Shown: piece by piece, positions 10,060-19,771 of the stretch | Layout: each line of letters starts with the position of its first letter | How positions within the stretch are numbered: the first letter of the stretch is position 1 | Origin: Lachnospiraceae bacterium | GTDB lineage: Bacteria > Bacillota > Clostridia > Lachnospirales > Lachnospiraceae | Length of the DNA: 50,551 bases | NCBI GenBank assembly: GCA_029067205.1 | Contig: JAIEEY010000075.1 | Coordinates: forward strand, 18,913 to 69,463 | Direction: 5' to 3' | Notes under the pieces: generated by a model | Seen by the model: only the letters and a program-made list of their open reading frames with translations | Databases searched by the model: none | What the model was told of the DNA's origin: nothing | Position numbers and translations under genes: made by a program

Positions 10060-11394
10060 ATGGATTTATTTGAGTACATGAGAAATACAGCCAAAGAAAA
10101 GGAGTCACCACTTGCTGCAAGACTAAGACCTACGACGCTTGAAGAGGTGGTGGGGCAGTCGCATATTATTGGCAAGGACAAGCTCTTGTACAGGGCAATC
10201 AAGGCAGATAAAATAAGCTCTGTTATCTTTTATGGACCTCCTGGGACTGGAAAGACAACATTGGCAAAGGTGATTGCCAACACGACGAGCGCTGAATTTA
10301 CTCAGATTAACGCGACAGTTGCCGGAAAAAAGGATATGGAAGAGGTCATTGATAAGGCAAAAGAAACACTTGCTATGTATGCAAAACGCACGATTTTGTT
10401 TATTGATGAGATTCACCGCTTTAACAAAAGCCAGCAGGATTATCTGCTTCCTTTTGTGGAGGACGGGACGATTATACTGATCGGTGCAACGACGGAAAAT
10501 CCTTATTTTGAGGTAAACGGGGCGCTGATTTCACGTTCTGTGATCTTTGAACTCAAGCCTTTGGAAAAGAGTGACATCAAGGAGTTGTTAAAAAGGGCTG
10601 TATATGACACAGAGAAAGGTATGGGGAGTTATGATGCGGAGATTGACGAGGACGCGCTGGAATTTCTGGCGGATTTGTCAGGCGGCGATGCAAGGCATGC
10701 ACTGAATGCCATAGAGCTGGGCATTATGACAACAAACAGAAGTGAAGACGGAAAGATTCACATTACAGTCGATGTGGCACAGGAATGTATTCAGAAACGG
10801 CGTGTATTGTACGACAAGACAGGTGATAATCATTATGATACAATATCGGCATTTATCAAAAGTATGCGTGGCTCTGATCCTGATGCAGCGGTATATTATC
10901 TCGCTAAAATGCTCTATGCAGGGGAACAGGTTGCGTTTATCGCAAGGCGCATCATGATCTGCGCCGCAGAGGATGTGGGAAATGCAGATCCCATGGCTCT
11001 GAACGTGGCAGTGAGTGCATCGCTTGCGGTGGAGCGCATTGGCATGCCGGAAGCGCAGATTATTCTTGCGCAGGCCGCATCCTATGTGGCCTGTGCACCA
11101 AAGAGCAATGCCGCGTGCAATGCGATATTTGCGGCAAATGAGGAAATCAGCAGAAGTGGGAATCTGCCTATACCGACACACTTACAGGATGCACATTACA
11201 AAGGAGCAGCGAAATTGGGACATGGAACAGGTTACAAGTATGCACACGATTACAAAAATCACTATGTAGAGCAGCAGTATCTTCCATATGAGCTTACAGG
11301 AAAGAGGTTTTATGAACCGTCGTGGAACGGGTATGAGGCAAAAATCAGGGAACATATGAAGAGAATAAAAGCGGAGGCAAATGGAGGAGACTAG
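10060..11394 (+). CDS. rarA: Replication-associated recombination protein A (RarA/MgsA), AAA ATPase
   Basis: At 444 residues this is the standard length. RarA is a clamp-loader-like AAA+ ATPase that acts at stalled replication forks. It has PLAARLRPTTLEEVVGQSHI, a Walker A GPPGTGKTTLAK, a Walker B ILFIDEIHRFN and the sensor IGATTENPYFEV, followed by the family's C-terminal tetramerisation region (YDKTGDNHYDTISAFIKSMR, then the LYAGEQVAFIARRIMI segment). GAGGAGCGAGAG precedes the ATG. It overlaps the convergent DUF4364 gene by four bases at its stop codon. Confidence 0.95.
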   Translation: MDLFEYMRNTAKEKESPLAARLRPTTLEEVVGQSHIIGKDKLLYRAIKADKISSVIFYGPPGTGKTTLAKVIANTTSAEFTQINATVAGKKDMEEVIDKAKETLAMYAKRTILFIDEIHRFNKSQQDYLLPFVEDGTIILIGATTENPYFEVNGALISRSVIFELKPLEKSDIKELLKRAVYDTEKGMGSYDAEIDEDALEFLADLSGGDARHALNAIELGIMTTNRSEDGKIHITVDVAQECIQKRRVLYDKTGDNHYDTISAFIKSMRGSDPDAAVYYLAKMLYAGEQVAFIARRIMICAAEDVGNADPMALNVAVSASLAVERIGMPEAQIILAQAASYVACAPKSNAACNAIFAANEEISRSGNLPIPTHLQDAHYKGAAKLGHGTGYKYAHDYKNHYVEQQYLPYELTGKRFYEPSWNGYEAKIREHMKRIKAEANGGD

Positions 11395-11906
11395 AAAAGC
11401 TCCTCCATTATGTATTTATAGATTTGCTCATTTTTTTTATACCAGTTTTCGCAGATGGTCTCTGCCATATCCTCCGCAGGAACAGAGATTTTGATATTTA
11501 TAAGCTCGCTATTTTTCTCACTTGCACTCAATTCTGCTTCGTATTCTCCCGATGTTGTTTTATAGTATTTGGCTGTGATGGCGGCTTCGTTTTTCAGTTC
11601 AAGGTGTCTTTCGGAGAGAAACGCATCAATGTCTGCGATGATGGCATCCCCGATGCGGTTTCCGAAATAAGACAGCGTATTGCGCCCCTCTTCAGTGATG
11701 GAGAAGAGGGTGCGGTTTAGGGAGGCGTCTGTCTTGATCAGCTCTGTATCTTGTAAATCGGCGATCACTTGCTGCAGCGTCATGAAATTGGTGTATTCTT
11801 TTTCAAGGATAAAACTGCTGATCTGTGAGTAGGACAGTTTAAGGTTCACTTTATCTAACATATATAGGACAATCAGTTTGTATAGTGTTAATGGATCTTG
11901 TGCCAT
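11391..11906 (-). CDS. DUF4364 family protein
   Basis: The 171-residue product matches the DUF4364 family (PF14277), a clostridial family with a winged-helix-like N-terminal half. The opening MAQDPLTLYKLIVLYMLDKV and the following SYSQISSFILEKEYTNFMTL segment look like a helix-turn-helix arrangement. Function is unknown; a transcriptional or structural role is only an inference. An AAAGGAG site lies 10 bases before the ATG. The start region is overlapped by the abnormal, frameshifted tail of the upstream radical SAM gene; in the ancestral state the two would be separate neighbours in one transcript. Confidence 0.85.
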   Translation of the reverse strand: MAQDPLTLYKLIVLYMLDKVNLKLSYSQISSFILEKEYTNFMTLQQVIADLQDTELIKTDASLNRTLFSITEEGRNTLSYFGNRIGDAIIADIDAFLSERHLELKNEAAITAKYYKTTSGEYEAELSASEKNSELINIKISVPAEDMAETICENWYKKNEQIYKYIMEELF

Positions 11907-12885
11907 GGATCATTGCTCCTTTGGTTTTCATGCTTGCTATTTGCGTTTGACAGGTCTTGGACTGCCATGTATCACGCCGCCGCATTTCCTGGTGAAGTGT
12001 ATTGAGGACACGCCTCTTGTCAAGACTCCACAGAGGGGCAAGCAGCAGATCTTTCGGACCATCACCTGTCACGCGATGTATTACCATGTCAGGAGGCAGT
12101 ACCTCAAGACAGGAGATTATGATATCAATATACTCCATCATATCAAGAATATCAAATGTTTTCTTTCTATATAATTCGACTAAATCTGTGTTTTTTAGAA
12201 TATGCAACAATTGTAATTTAATTCCGTCAATGCCCTTTCTGGCAAGAAAATGACAGGTTTCGAGCATCATAGATTTATCCTCGCCGGGAAGCCCGATGAT
12301 AACATGTACTATTGCTGGAATAGAGATTTCGCGGAGTCGGATTATAGCCTGTTCAAATACAGAGAGCGGATACCCGCGCCGTATCAGTACAGCAGTGTTT
12401 TCATGAATAGTCTGTAAGCCAAGTTCGATCCAGATGAATTTGTCATGATATTCGCTGCTTAACTTGTCAAGCAGCGAAAGCACATCGTCACCAAGGCAGT
12501 CAGGTCTGGTGGCGATGGATATTCCGACAATAGAGGGCTCGTCAAGTGCTTCGCGGTAGAGGGGTTCTAGTTTTGCGATAGGGGCATAGGTGTTTGTGTA
12601 TGCCTGAAAGTAAGCAATAAAATGACGACCGATATTTTTGTTGTGAAAATACTGCTTCCCACTTTCAAGCTGGGCGCCAATGGATATTTTTTCAGATGTC
12701 TTTTTGGCAGCAAAATCGCCGCTTCCACCAGCACTGCAGAAGATACAGCCGCGGACACCGCATGTCCCATCGCGGTTTGGACAGGTCATGCCGGCATCAA
12801 GGGCGATTTTGTATATTTTTTCGCCATAGTTCTTTTTGAGTTCATAGTTCAGTGTGTGATAGGGTTTGTCGTTCCAGAGCATCAT
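11851..12885 (-). CDS. TIGR01212 family radical SAM protein, C-terminus altered by frameshift
   Basis: The N-terminal iron-sulfur motif CPNRDGTCGVRGCIFC and the following AGGSGDF are diagnostic of the TIGR01212 (YhcC-like) radical SAM family, whose substrate is not established. The ORF track-free reading starts best at ATG 12885, with AAGAAAG upstream. Family members end shortly after RRRDTWQ; here the frame runs on for about 30 extra residues (CQTQIASMKTKGAMIHG...) into DUF4364. In the neighbouring frame the sequence reads RPVKRK-stop, with the stop at 11937-11939. Removing one base gives exactly 316 codons (315 residues). So a one-base insertion near 11960 probably created the long tail. 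The catalytic core is intact. Confidence 0.87.
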   Translation of the reverse strand: MMLWNDKPYHTLNYELKKNYGEKIYKIALDAGMTCPNRDGTCGVRGCIFCSAGGSGDFAAKKTSEKISIGAQLESGKQYFHNKNIGRHFIAYFQAYTNTYAPIAKLEPLYREALDEPSIVGISIATRPDCLGDDVLSLLDKLSSEYHDKFIWIELGLQTIHENTAVLIRRGYPLSVFEQAIIRLREISIPAIVHVIIGLPGEDKSMMLETCHFLARKGIDGIKLQLLHILKNTDLVELYRKKTFDILDMMEYIDIIISCLEVLPPDMVIHRVTGDGPKDLLLAPLWSLDKRRVLNTLHQEMRRRDTWQSKTCQTQIASMKTKGAMIHGTRSINTIQTDCPIYVR

Positions 12886-12899
12886 CAATTCAGTCTTTC

Positions 12900-14066
12900 T
12901 TATTTTACAATGTGTGACTTGACTGCTTCGGCAACGAGTTCTGCGACTTTTGGATTAAAGGCTTCCGGCATAATATTGTCCTCATTTAACTCGTCGTCGG
13001 GCACAAGCCCTGCAATCGCATTGGCGGCAGCGAGTTTCATCTCCTCTGTGATCTGTGCAGCGCGTCCCTCAAGAGCCCCCTTGAAGATGCCTGGGAATGC
13101 GACAACATTGTTGACCTGGTTCGGGAAATCGCTCCTGCCAGTGCCGACAATACGGGCACCTGCAGCCTTTGCCACATCGGGCATGATCTCTGGTGTGGGA
13201 TTTGCCATGGCAAAGAGGATGGAATCAGATGCCATGGATTGAACCATTTCAGGTGTTACAATATTCGGTGCAGACACACCGACAAAGATGTCAGCTCCTT
13301 TCAGGGCATCAGCAAGTGTCCCTGTTTCGTTGTTTGGGTTTGTGATCTTTGCCATCTTTTCCTGCATCCAATTTAAGCCTTCTGTAGAGGTTGACACGAT
13401 ACCGACCTTGTCGCACATGATCACGTTTGTAAAACCATATGTCAACAGAAGCTTTGTGATGGCGACACCGGCACTCCCGGCACCATTTACGACGACCTTA
13501 CAGTTTTCCTTTTGTTTTCCAACCACTTTGAGAGCATTGATAATACCGGCGAGTACAACAATCGCGGTGCCGTGCTGGTCATCATGAAATACCGGAATGT
13601 CAAGGATTTCTTTCAGGCGTTCTTCGATCTCAAAGCATCGCGGCGCGCTGATATCCTCGAGGTTGATACCGCCGTAAGCTGGAGCGAGCCATGTGACGGC
13701 CTTGATGATCTCCTCGGTGTCCTGTGTGTCAAGACAGATGGGAACAGCATTCACACCGCCAAATTCTTTGAAAAGAACTGCCTTTCCTTCCATGACTGGC
13801 ATCGCAGCGTATGGACCAATGTTACCAAGACCAAGAACTGCGCTGCCGTCAGATACAACAGCCACAGTGTTAGCTTTCATGGTATACTGATAGGCGGCTT
13901 CCTTGTCCTCGGCAATAACCTTACATGGTTCTGCCACGCCGGGAGTGTATGCGAGCGATAGCGCTTCCCTTGATTTGACAGGGGTTTTGGACACTGTCTC
14001 GAGTTTTCCGTTCCATTTTTTGTGAAGACGTAACGCCTGTTCTTGAATTGTCTCTTGAATTGCCAT
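12900..14066 (-). CDS. NAD(P)-dependent malic enzyme
   Basis: The 388-residue protein decarboxylates malate to pyruvate with reduction of NAD(P). It has the prokaryotic short-form architecture: malic domain with SLAYTPGVAEPCKVI and MEGKAVLFKEFGGV, the DDQHGTAIV segment, then a Rossmann domain with VVNGAGSAGVAI. I take ATG at 14066, preceded by AAGGAG, over an in-frame ATG at 14093 that would add nine unconserved residues. Cofactor preference cannot be read with certainty. The gene is transcribed toward the TIGR01212 gene, starting 15 bases after its stop, and these may share a transcript. Confidence 0.94.
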   Translation of the reverse strand: MAIQETIQEQALRLHKKWNGKLETVSKTPVKSREALSLAYTPGVAEPCKVIAEDKEAAYQYTMKANTVAVVSDGSAVLGLGNIGPYAAMPVMEGKAVLFKEFGGVNAVPICLDTQDTEEIIKAVTWLAPAYGGINLEDISAPRCFEIEERLKEILDIPVFHDDQHGTAIVVLAGIINALKVVGKQKENCKVVVNGAGSAGVAITKLLLTYGFTNVIMCDKVGIVSTSTEGLNWMQEKMAKITNPNNETGTLADALKGADIFVGVSAPNIVTPEMVQSMASDSILFAMANPTPEIMPDVAKAAGARIVGTGRSDFPNQVNNVVAFPGIFKGALEGRAAQITEEMKLAAANAIAGLVPDDELNEDNIMPEAFNPKVAELVAEAVKSHIVK

Positions 14067-14093
14067 ATGTAAAATCTCCTTATAATATAACAT

Positions 14094-14898
14094 TTAAAAT
14101 CCTTTTGTTAAAAGCATTCTTTATATAATGTATAATAAAACTTTGCAAATCGCAATAAATTCTTCTTTCTATTTTGAGAAAAGTGAGGTATAATATAAAA
14201 ATCAGTATGTATTGAATGAGTGCAGTGCTGTATTGGTATATGGATGTTACTGTTTGTATACTTCAATTAAAGTAGTGGGGATTATGCACCAGATTATAAT
14301 TAATTTGTGTGTAAAAATGTCATTGTTTACGTCTTCAATGAGCAGAATTGTGCCAAAATCAGATGGGGTGTGAACAGTAACCACTGGACAGATAAAGTCT
14401 GTGATTACATCTGATTATATTTATAACATTTCAAAATGTTTTCCAAGTTTAAAAGTATAATAAAATAAGTAAGTTTTTTTCTATTTGTACGCTTGTCATC
14501 ATACTGTATCAATAGCTGTGAGATACAAAATATGGTGTGTATGGCAGAGCGGGCGGAGGAAGGCTGCAGTGCAGTTTGAGATAGACAAAATCGGATATCA
14601 GACATATATGACGATCGTGTCGGGAAATACATCCATCGGTATGTTACAGTGATCAGACTGTTGTTTTCAAGGGCATTTGTTAGGGTGTTGATGATGAGGT
14701 TTATTTTGTGCGTTTTGATATTGACTGACTGGAGATGATTTCGGTTCAGGAGTTTGCAGCGAAAAAGAAAGCAGGATATTTTATCACGTTGTTGGCAGGT
14801 TATTATGGAATAGAAATCTATCCATATACTTTATAATGATACAGCTGTGCATAAGCAGGATATTTTATTTTTTAGAAAGGTGGAAACAGGTACATTTT
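14094..14898. other. ~800-bp gap with degraded coding remnants
   Basis: No intact gene is seen. From about 14640 to 14836 on plus, one frame reads SDQTVVFKGIC, stop, GVDDEVYFVRFDID, stop, then LEMISVQEFAAKKKAGYFIT and on to a stop at 14834-14836. The amino-acid composition is protein-like and the stops are isolated, so this is probably a decayed small gene of unknown family. The rest (14094-14600) is AT-rich; promoters for malic enzyme (minus) and rho (plus) must lie here but I could not place them reliably. Confidence 0.35.
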
Positions 14899-16449
14899 AT
14901 GAGGGAGAAATACGAATCACTGGCACTTGCCGAGCTGAGAGAAATTGCAAAGGCACGTGGAATGAAACGCATAAGCGGACTGAAAAAGGCTGAGCTGATC
15001 GAAATGATGCTGACGGAGGATGAGAAGGATAAGGAGGCAGGAAAGGATGTTGAGCCAAAGCCTGTGCTTCGCGGCATGAAAGAGCCATCATTTGCAGCAG
15101 CATCTAATAATTCCGGCGACAAGGCGAACCGCTATGAGCGCAGGGAGAAGACACCGAGAGCGCAGAGCGGGGATAACACAGAGCGTCCGCCGAGGGAGCA
15201 GAGGACATATGCTGTTGACAATAACAATAATAGTAATGCGGAACATCCGGTAAGGGAACAGAGGACAACACCGGAAGGAACGGAGAACAGACAGTCTGAC
15301 GAGAAGTTTCCGTCAGAGCTTGACAGTGGTATGACAGCAAGGGGAATCCTCGAGGTGATGCCGGATGGTTTTGGCTTTATCAGAAGTGAGAACTTTCTTC
15401 CGGGTGAGAATGATGTGTATGTGGCACCAAGCCAGATCCGTCGGTTCGGACTGCGCACAGGTGATATTATAGAGGGAAATACGCGCATCAAGACGATGAA
15501 CGAGAAGTTCAGTGCACTTTTATATCTGAAGAAAGTAAACGGTTTCCCGCCTGAGTTTGCTACGAGAAGGCGCAACTTTGAAGATATGACGCCAATCTTT
15601 CCAGACAAGCGCATTAAATTGGAGACACCGGGAGCCAGTGTGGCAATGCGTATCATGGATCTGATGAGTCCTGTCGGAAAAGGTCAGCGTGGTATGATCG
15701 TGTCGCCGCCCAAGGCTGGTAAGACGACTCTGTTGAAGGAAGTGGCAAAGTCGATTCTGAAAACTGCACCAGATATGCATATGATTATTTTGCTGATCGA
15801 TGAGCGTCCAGAGGAGGTTACGGATATCAAGGAGGCGATTCAGGGACCGAATGTCGAGGTGATCTACTCGACGTTTGACGAGCTTCCAGAGCATCACAAG
15901 AGGGTTGCCGAGATGGTGATCGAGCGTGCAAAACGCCTTGTGGAACATAGAAAAGACGTCTGTATCCTGCTTGACAGTATCACCAGACTGACGCGCGCTT
16001 ATAATCTCACTGTTCCACCAAGTGGACGTACTTTGTCAGGTGGTCTTGACCCGGCGGCGCTGCATATGCCAAAGCGTTTTTTTGGAGCGGCGAGAAATAT
16101 GCGTGAGGGGGGAAGCCTTACAATCCTTGCAACGGCACTTGTTGAGACAGGCTCCAAGATGGATGATGTGGTGTACGAGGAGTTCAAAGGAACCGGCAAC
16201 ATGGAGATGGTACTCGACAGGAAGCTTTCCGAGAAAAGGGTATTTCCGGCAATTGACATACCAAAGTCTGGCACAAGACGCGAAGATCTGTTGTTGACAC
16301 CAGATGAACTCGAGGCGATCAACGTGATGCGCAAGGCACTCAATGGATTAAAGTCAGATGAGGCGGTTGATAAGATACTGGATATGTTCTATCGAACGAA
16401 AAACAATACTGAGTTTGTGGAAACAGTGAAAAAGATGAAATTTATATAA
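14899..16449 (+). CDS. rho: Transcription termination factor Rho
   Basis: Rho is the hexameric RNA-dependent ATPase that ends transcription. I choose ATG 14899, giving MREKYESLALAELREIAKAR; an upstream in-frame ATG at 14836 adds an unconserved hydrophobic stretch. The product is 516 residues. The N-terminal Rho_N helix domain (residues 5-40) is followed by a charged, asparagine- and arginine-rich insertion (about 50-150), typical of Rho in high-complexity Firmicutes and Actinobacteria, then the cold-shock-like RNA-binding domain (GILEVMPDGFGFIR). The ATPase has Walker A SPPKAGKTTLLK and Walker B DVCILLDSITR. It ends with the usual KKMKFI. Confidence 0.96.
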   Translation: MREKYESLALAELREIAKARGMKRISGLKKAELIEMMLTEDEKDKEAGKDVEPKPVLRGMKEPSFAAASNNSGDKANRYERREKTPRAQSGDNTERPPREQRTYAVDNNNNSNAEHPVREQRTTPEGTENRQSDEKFPSELDSGMTARGILEVMPDGFGFIRSENFLPGENDVYVAPSQIRRFGLRTGDIIEGNTRIKTMNEKFSALLYLKKVNGFPPEFATRRRNFEDMTPIFPDKRIKLETPGASVAMRIMDLMSPVGKGQRGMIVSPPKAGKTTLLKEVAKSILKTAPDMHMIILLIDERPEEVTDIKEAIQGPNVEVIYSTFDELPEHHKRVAEMVIERAKRLVEHRKDVCILLDSITRLTRAYNLTVPPSGRTLSGGLDPAALHMPKRFFGAARNMREGGSLTILATALVETGSKMDDVVYEEFKGTGNMEMVLDRKLSEKRVFPAIDIPKSGTRREDLLLTPDELEAINVMRKALNGLKSDEAVDKILDMFYRTKNNTEFVETVKKMKFI

Positions 16450-16476
16450 TCGTAAAAATTTTCAATGAAAAAGTGC

Positions 16477-16505
16477 TTGCATAGAACGAAAAGCTATGAT
16501 ATACT
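16477..16505 (+). promoter_or_regulatory. Sigma-A promoter of rpmE
   Basis: TTGCAT and TATACT are separated by 17 bases. Initiation near 16512 leaves a 65-70 base leader before rpmE. It gives rpmE its own promoter downstream of rho. Confidence 0.7.
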
Positions 16506-16579
16506 AAAAAAGCTGTTTATGCAGACAAGTATCAGAAGAAGAAAATCATATTCATTATAACTATAGAGAGGTGAAAGCA

Positions 16580-16786
16580 ATGAGAGAAGGAATCCATCCA
16601 AATTATTATCAGGCAACTGTTACCTGCAACTGCGGCAACACTTTTGTGACAGGTTCTACAAAGCCTGAGATCCACGTGGAAGTTTGTTCAAAATGCCATT
16701 CATTCTACACAGGACAGCAGAAGGCTGCATCGGCTCGTGGACGTATTGATAAGTTCAATAGGAAGTACGGCGTAGAAAGCAAATAA
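16580..16786 (+). CDS. rpmE: 50S ribosomal protein L31
   Basis: The 68-residue protein is a complete L31 of the zinc-binding type: CNCG near residue 16 and [10 protein letters not shown] near residue 37 supply the four cysteines. The start [13 protein letters not shown] is the family start, at ATG 16580 behind GAGAGGTGA; the GTG codon three codons earlier is part of the ribosome binding region. It has its own promoter and is followed by a terminator, so it is probably expressed mostly alone. The cysteine form suggests that a zinc-independent paralogue, if present, lies elsewhere. Confidence 0.97.
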   Translation: MREGIHPNYYQATVTCNCGNTFVTGSTKPEIHVEVCSKCHSFYTGQQKAASARGRIDKFNRKYGVESK

Positions 16787-16797
16787 GTAGCGGAAAC

Positions 16798-16826
16798 AAG
16801 GTTGAGGTAAAGATATCTCAACCTTT
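16798..16826 (+). terminator. Terminator after rpmE
   Basis: AAGGTTGAG and CTCAACCTT form a 9-bp stem with a short loop, followed by TCGTTTTAT. It probably also attenuates readthrough into the DUF1385 gene. Confidence 0.7.
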
Positions 16827-16857
16827 CGTTTTATACATTTTATAAGAGGTATGATAA

Positions 16858-17811
16858 ATGGCAAAGAAGAGACAGATACAGTATTCCGGGATAGGAGGAC
16901 AGGCTGTTTTAGAGGGCGTGATGATGAAGAATAAGACGAAATACGCCGTAGCAGTGCGCAAGCCAGACGGGGATATTGATGTACAGATAGAGGAATATCA
17001 GGGAGTCTGCGGGGAAAAGAAGTTTGTAAAGCTGCCATTGATCAGGGGCGTTTTTGCCTTTATAGATTCCCTCGTGCTGGGTATGAAAGTGACAATGCAT
17101 TCAGCATCTTTTTATGAAGAAGAGGAGGAAGCGGCAAAAGAGGAGACAAAAAAGCCATCAGGGGGAAAGGCAGATGATATCATGATGGGAGTTACGGTGG
17201 CGGTGTCTGTTGTAATAGCTGTGGCGCTCTTTATGCTTTTGCCCTTTTTAATATCGGATTTATTGGGAAAATATATCCGCAATGCGAGTCTTGTTGCAAT
17301 ATTGGAGGGCACTTTGAGAATCCTTATCTTTGTGGGGTATATTGTTTCCATATCACTGATGAAAGACATCAGACGGCTGTATATGTACCACGGGGCGGAG
17401 CACAAATGCATTAACTGTATTGAGAGAGGGCGACCGCTCACGGTGAAGAACGTTATGAGGAGTTCCAGACAGCACAAGCGCTGCGGAACCAGTTTTCTGC
17501 TGTTTGTTGTGCTTGTGAGTGTGATCGTATTCTTTTTTATCAGGGTTGACAATATGGTGTTGAAACTCGTTCTGCGGCTGCTTCTTGTACCAGTGATCGC
17601 GGGGATATCTTATGAGATCATCAGGATTGCTGGAAAGAGCAATAATATCCTGATCCGCATCATATCGGCACCGGGAATGTGGATGCAGCGTCTTACGACA
17701 AAGGAGCCAGATGAGGATATGGTGATGGTTGCCATCGCTTCTGTGGAGGCGGTGTTTGACTGGAAAGCATATCTGACAGAGACATTTGGTTATGAGGCAG
17801 ATGACTTATGA
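16858..17811 (+). CDS. DUF1385 family membrane protein
   Basis: The 317-residue protein opens MAKKRQIQYSGIGGQAVLEGVMM, the hallmark of DUF1385. It has an acidic loop (YEEEEEAAKEE, about residues 84-95), then hydrophobic segments near 110-140, 150-170 and 215-245, so it is an integral membrane protein. YMYHGAEHKCINCIE is a conserved His/Cys-containing motif of the family. Function is unknown. The gene sits immediately before prmC with an ATGA overlap (stop and start share bases 17808-17811), so the two are translationally coupled. This pairing is common in Clostridia and Thermotoga-like genomes and explains why it is sometimes annotated as PrmC-associated. Confidence 0.9.
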   Translation: MAKKRQIQYSGIGGQAVLEGVMMKNKTKYAVAVRKPDGDIDVQIEEYQGVCGEKKFVKLPLIRGVFAFIDSLVLGMKVTMHSASFYEEEEEAAKEETKKPSGGKADDIMMGVTVAVSVVIAVALFMLLPFLISDLLGKYIRNASLVAILEGTLRILIFVGYIVSISLMKDIRRLYMYHGAEHKCINCIERGRPLTVKNVMRSSRQHKRCGTSFLLFVVLVSVIVFFFIRVDNMVLKLVLRLLLVPVIAGISYEIIRIAGKSNNILIRIISAPGMWMQRLTTKEPDEDMVMVAIASVEAVFDWKAYLTETFGYEADDL

Positions 17812-18665
17812 CGTACAGGGAGTTTTATGAGTATGGGAAGTTAAAACTTGAGGCGGCAGGAGTTGCTGAAGCGGCTCTGGACGCGAGACTTTTGCTTGAG
17901 TATATTTGCCGCACGGACAGAAATGAATTGCTTGTTCATGCAGACCGCGAGCGCAGCAGTATGGAAGAACAGTTTTACAGGACAGTTATCGAGAAAAGGG
18001 CGGCGCGGATTCCGCTGCAGTACATTGTCGGCGAACAGGAGTTTATGGGGCTTTGTTTCAAAGTGAATGAATATACACTGATACCGAGGCAGGATACGGA
18101 AATCCTTGTTGAGGAGGCGATGCACTACCTTGGTGATGGGATGCGTATTCTTGACCTGTGCACGGGATCGGGCTGTATTCTGTTAAGCCTGCTGAAATAC
18201 AGCAATGAGTGCGAAGGTATTGGGATTGATATTTCTGATAAGGCACTGATGGTCGCAAGGGAAAATGCACAGCGGATCGGGCTTGAAGCAGCTTTTCTCG
18301 AGGGGGATCTGTTTGCACCGCTTGCGGATTTTGTATCAGGTAAGACTACGGACAGATTATTTGACATGATTGTGTCCAATCCGCCTTATATTGAGACGGC
18401 AGTGATTGATACACTGATGCCAGAGGTGCGCGAACATGAGCCGATTTTGGCGCTTGACGGTGGAGAGGACGGGTTATATTTCTATAGAAGGATTGTTGCG
18501 GAGGCACCGATCTATATGAGAACGGGTGCACATCTGCTTTTTGAAATCGGCTGTGAGCAGGGGGAAGCTGTGATGTCCCTCATGCGGAAGGCGGGATTGG
18601 AACAGGTTGAGACATTCAAGGATTACGCTGGACTGGACAGGGTGGTCAGCGGAGTGAAAGGATAA
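17808..18665 (+). CDS. prmC: Peptide chain release factor N5-glutamine methyltransferase
   Basis: PrmC methylates the glutamine of the GGQ motif in release factors RF1 and RF2. The 285-residue product has the N-terminal helical substrate domain, the SAM-binding motif ILDLCTGSGCILLSLL and the catalytic NPPY (IVSNPPYIE). Its substrate PrfA is encoded next, 18 bases downstream, so enzyme and substrate are made together. The start overlaps the DUF1385 stop. Confidence 0.96.
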   Translation: MTYREFYEYGKLKLEAAGVAEAALDARLLLEYICRTDRNELLVHADRERSSMEEQFYRTVIEKRAARIPLQYIVGEQEFMGLCFKVNEYTLIPRQDTEILVEEAMHYLGDGMRILDLCTGSGCILLSLLKYSNECEGIGIDISDKALMVARENAQRIGLEAAFLEGDLFAPLADFVSGKTTDRLFDMIVSNPPYIETAVIDTLMPEVREHEPILALDGGEDGLYFYRRIVAEAPIYMRTGAHLLFEIGCEQGEAVMSLMRKAGLEQVETFKDYAGLDRVVSGVKG

Positions 18666-18683
18666 GTAGTAGGAGGTTTTGTA

Positions 18684-19760
18684 ATGTTTGATAAGTTAGA
18701 GGATTTGCTTCATCGTTTTGAGGAAATCTTAAATGAGCTCAATGAGCCGACGGTAACAGAGGACCAGAAGCGTTTTCGGGCACTGATGAAGGAACAGAGT
18801 GACCTGACACCGCTCGTTGAGGCGTACAAGGAATATAAGAAATGTAACGAGACAGTAGAGGACTCTCTGGCTCTGCTGGATTCAGAGAGTGACGAGGAAA
18901 TGAGGGAGATGTTGAAGGAGGAGTTGAATGATGCCAAGAAACGCATCGAGGAACTCGAGACGGAGATGAAGATTCTCCTTCTTCCAAAAGATCCCAATGA
19001 TGACAAGAATGTCATCGTAGAAATCCGTGCAGGTGCGGGCGGTGATGAGGCAGCACTGTTTGCAGCAGAGATTTATAGAATGTATGTCCATTATGCAGAA
19101 GGCAGACGCTGGAAAGTCGAGCTTGCGGAGTGTGAGGAAATCGGAATTGGCGGCATGAAGAGTGTTACCTTTATGATTTCGGGACAGGGTGCGTATTCCG
19201 TTATGAAGTATGAGTCAGGTGTGCACCGTGTACAGCGCGTGCCGGAGACAGAGTCAGGAGGGCGGATTCACACTTCCACAATCAGTGTGGCAGTGATGCC
19301 GGAGGTTGACGACGATATTGACATTGTCATCGAGGACAAAGATATCCGCATCGATGTGATGCGCGCGTCCGGAAATGGAGGTCAATGCGTGAATACGACA
19401 GACTCTGCGGTGCGTCTGACACATTATCCGACAGGAATTGTCGTGTATAGCCAGACAGAGAAGTCACAGCTGCAGAATAAGGCAAAGGCGTTTGCACTGC
19501 TGAAAGCAAAGCTGTATGACATGGAACAGCAGCAGCGCCATGACGCGGAGGCAGAGATGCGCAGGAGCCAGATCGGTACAGGCGACCGCTCAGAGAAGAT
19601 CCGCACTTATAACTTTCCGCAGGGACGCGTGACGGATCATCGTATTAACCTTACGATATATAAACTTGATAAGGTGATGAACGGGGATATACAGGAGATC
19701 ATCGATGCATGTATCGCCGCCGACCAGGCCGCGAAGTTGGCGAAGATGAATCAGAATTGA
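18684..19760 (+). CDS. prfA: Peptide chain release factor 1
   Basis: RF1 reads UAA and UAG and triggers peptide release. At 358 residues it is full length. The GGQ motif lies near residue 232 ([18 protein letters not shown]) and the end, [15 protein letters not shown], is normal for the family. AGGAGG precedes the ATG. Its last 45 bases contain one copy of a 21-bp sequence that recurs at 25134-25154. The accessory island begins directly after this gene, so prfA appears to be an insertion hotspot whose coding sequence was kept intact by the insertion. Confidence 0.97.
   Translation: MFDKLEDLLHRFEEILNELNEPTVTEDQKRFRALMKEQSDLTPLVEAYKEYKKCNETVEDSLALLDSESDEEMREMLKEELNDAKKRIEELETEMKILLLPKDPNDDKNVIVEIRAGAGGDEAALFAAEIYRMYVHYAEGRRWKVELAECEEIGIGGMKSVTFMISGQGAYSVMKYESGVHRVQRVPETESGGRIHTSTISVAVMPEVDDDIDIVIEDKDIRIDVMRASGNGGQCVNTTDSAVRLTHYPTGIVVYSQTEKSQLQNKAKAFALLKAKLYDMEQQQRHDAEAEMRRSQIGTGDRSEKIRTYNFPQGRVTDHRINLTIYKLDKVMNGDIQEIIDACIAADQAAKLAKMNQN
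19716..19736 (+). repeat. Left 21-bp direct repeat, candidate attachment site
   Basis: The bases gccgccgaccaggccgcgaa plus g lie inside the 3' end of prfA and recur exactly at 25134-25154. A 21-base match by chance in 5.4 kb is negligible. Flanking bases differ. This fits an attachment or recombination core bounding the island, though no integrase gene is visible within it. Confidence 0.6.
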
Positions 19761-19771
19761 TAGAAAAAAGG

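Noticed and set aside
14405-14632. 75-codon minus-strand frame in the gap before rho
   Set aside because: Low-complexity hydrophobic and basic composition, no ribosome binding site, no family-like pattern.
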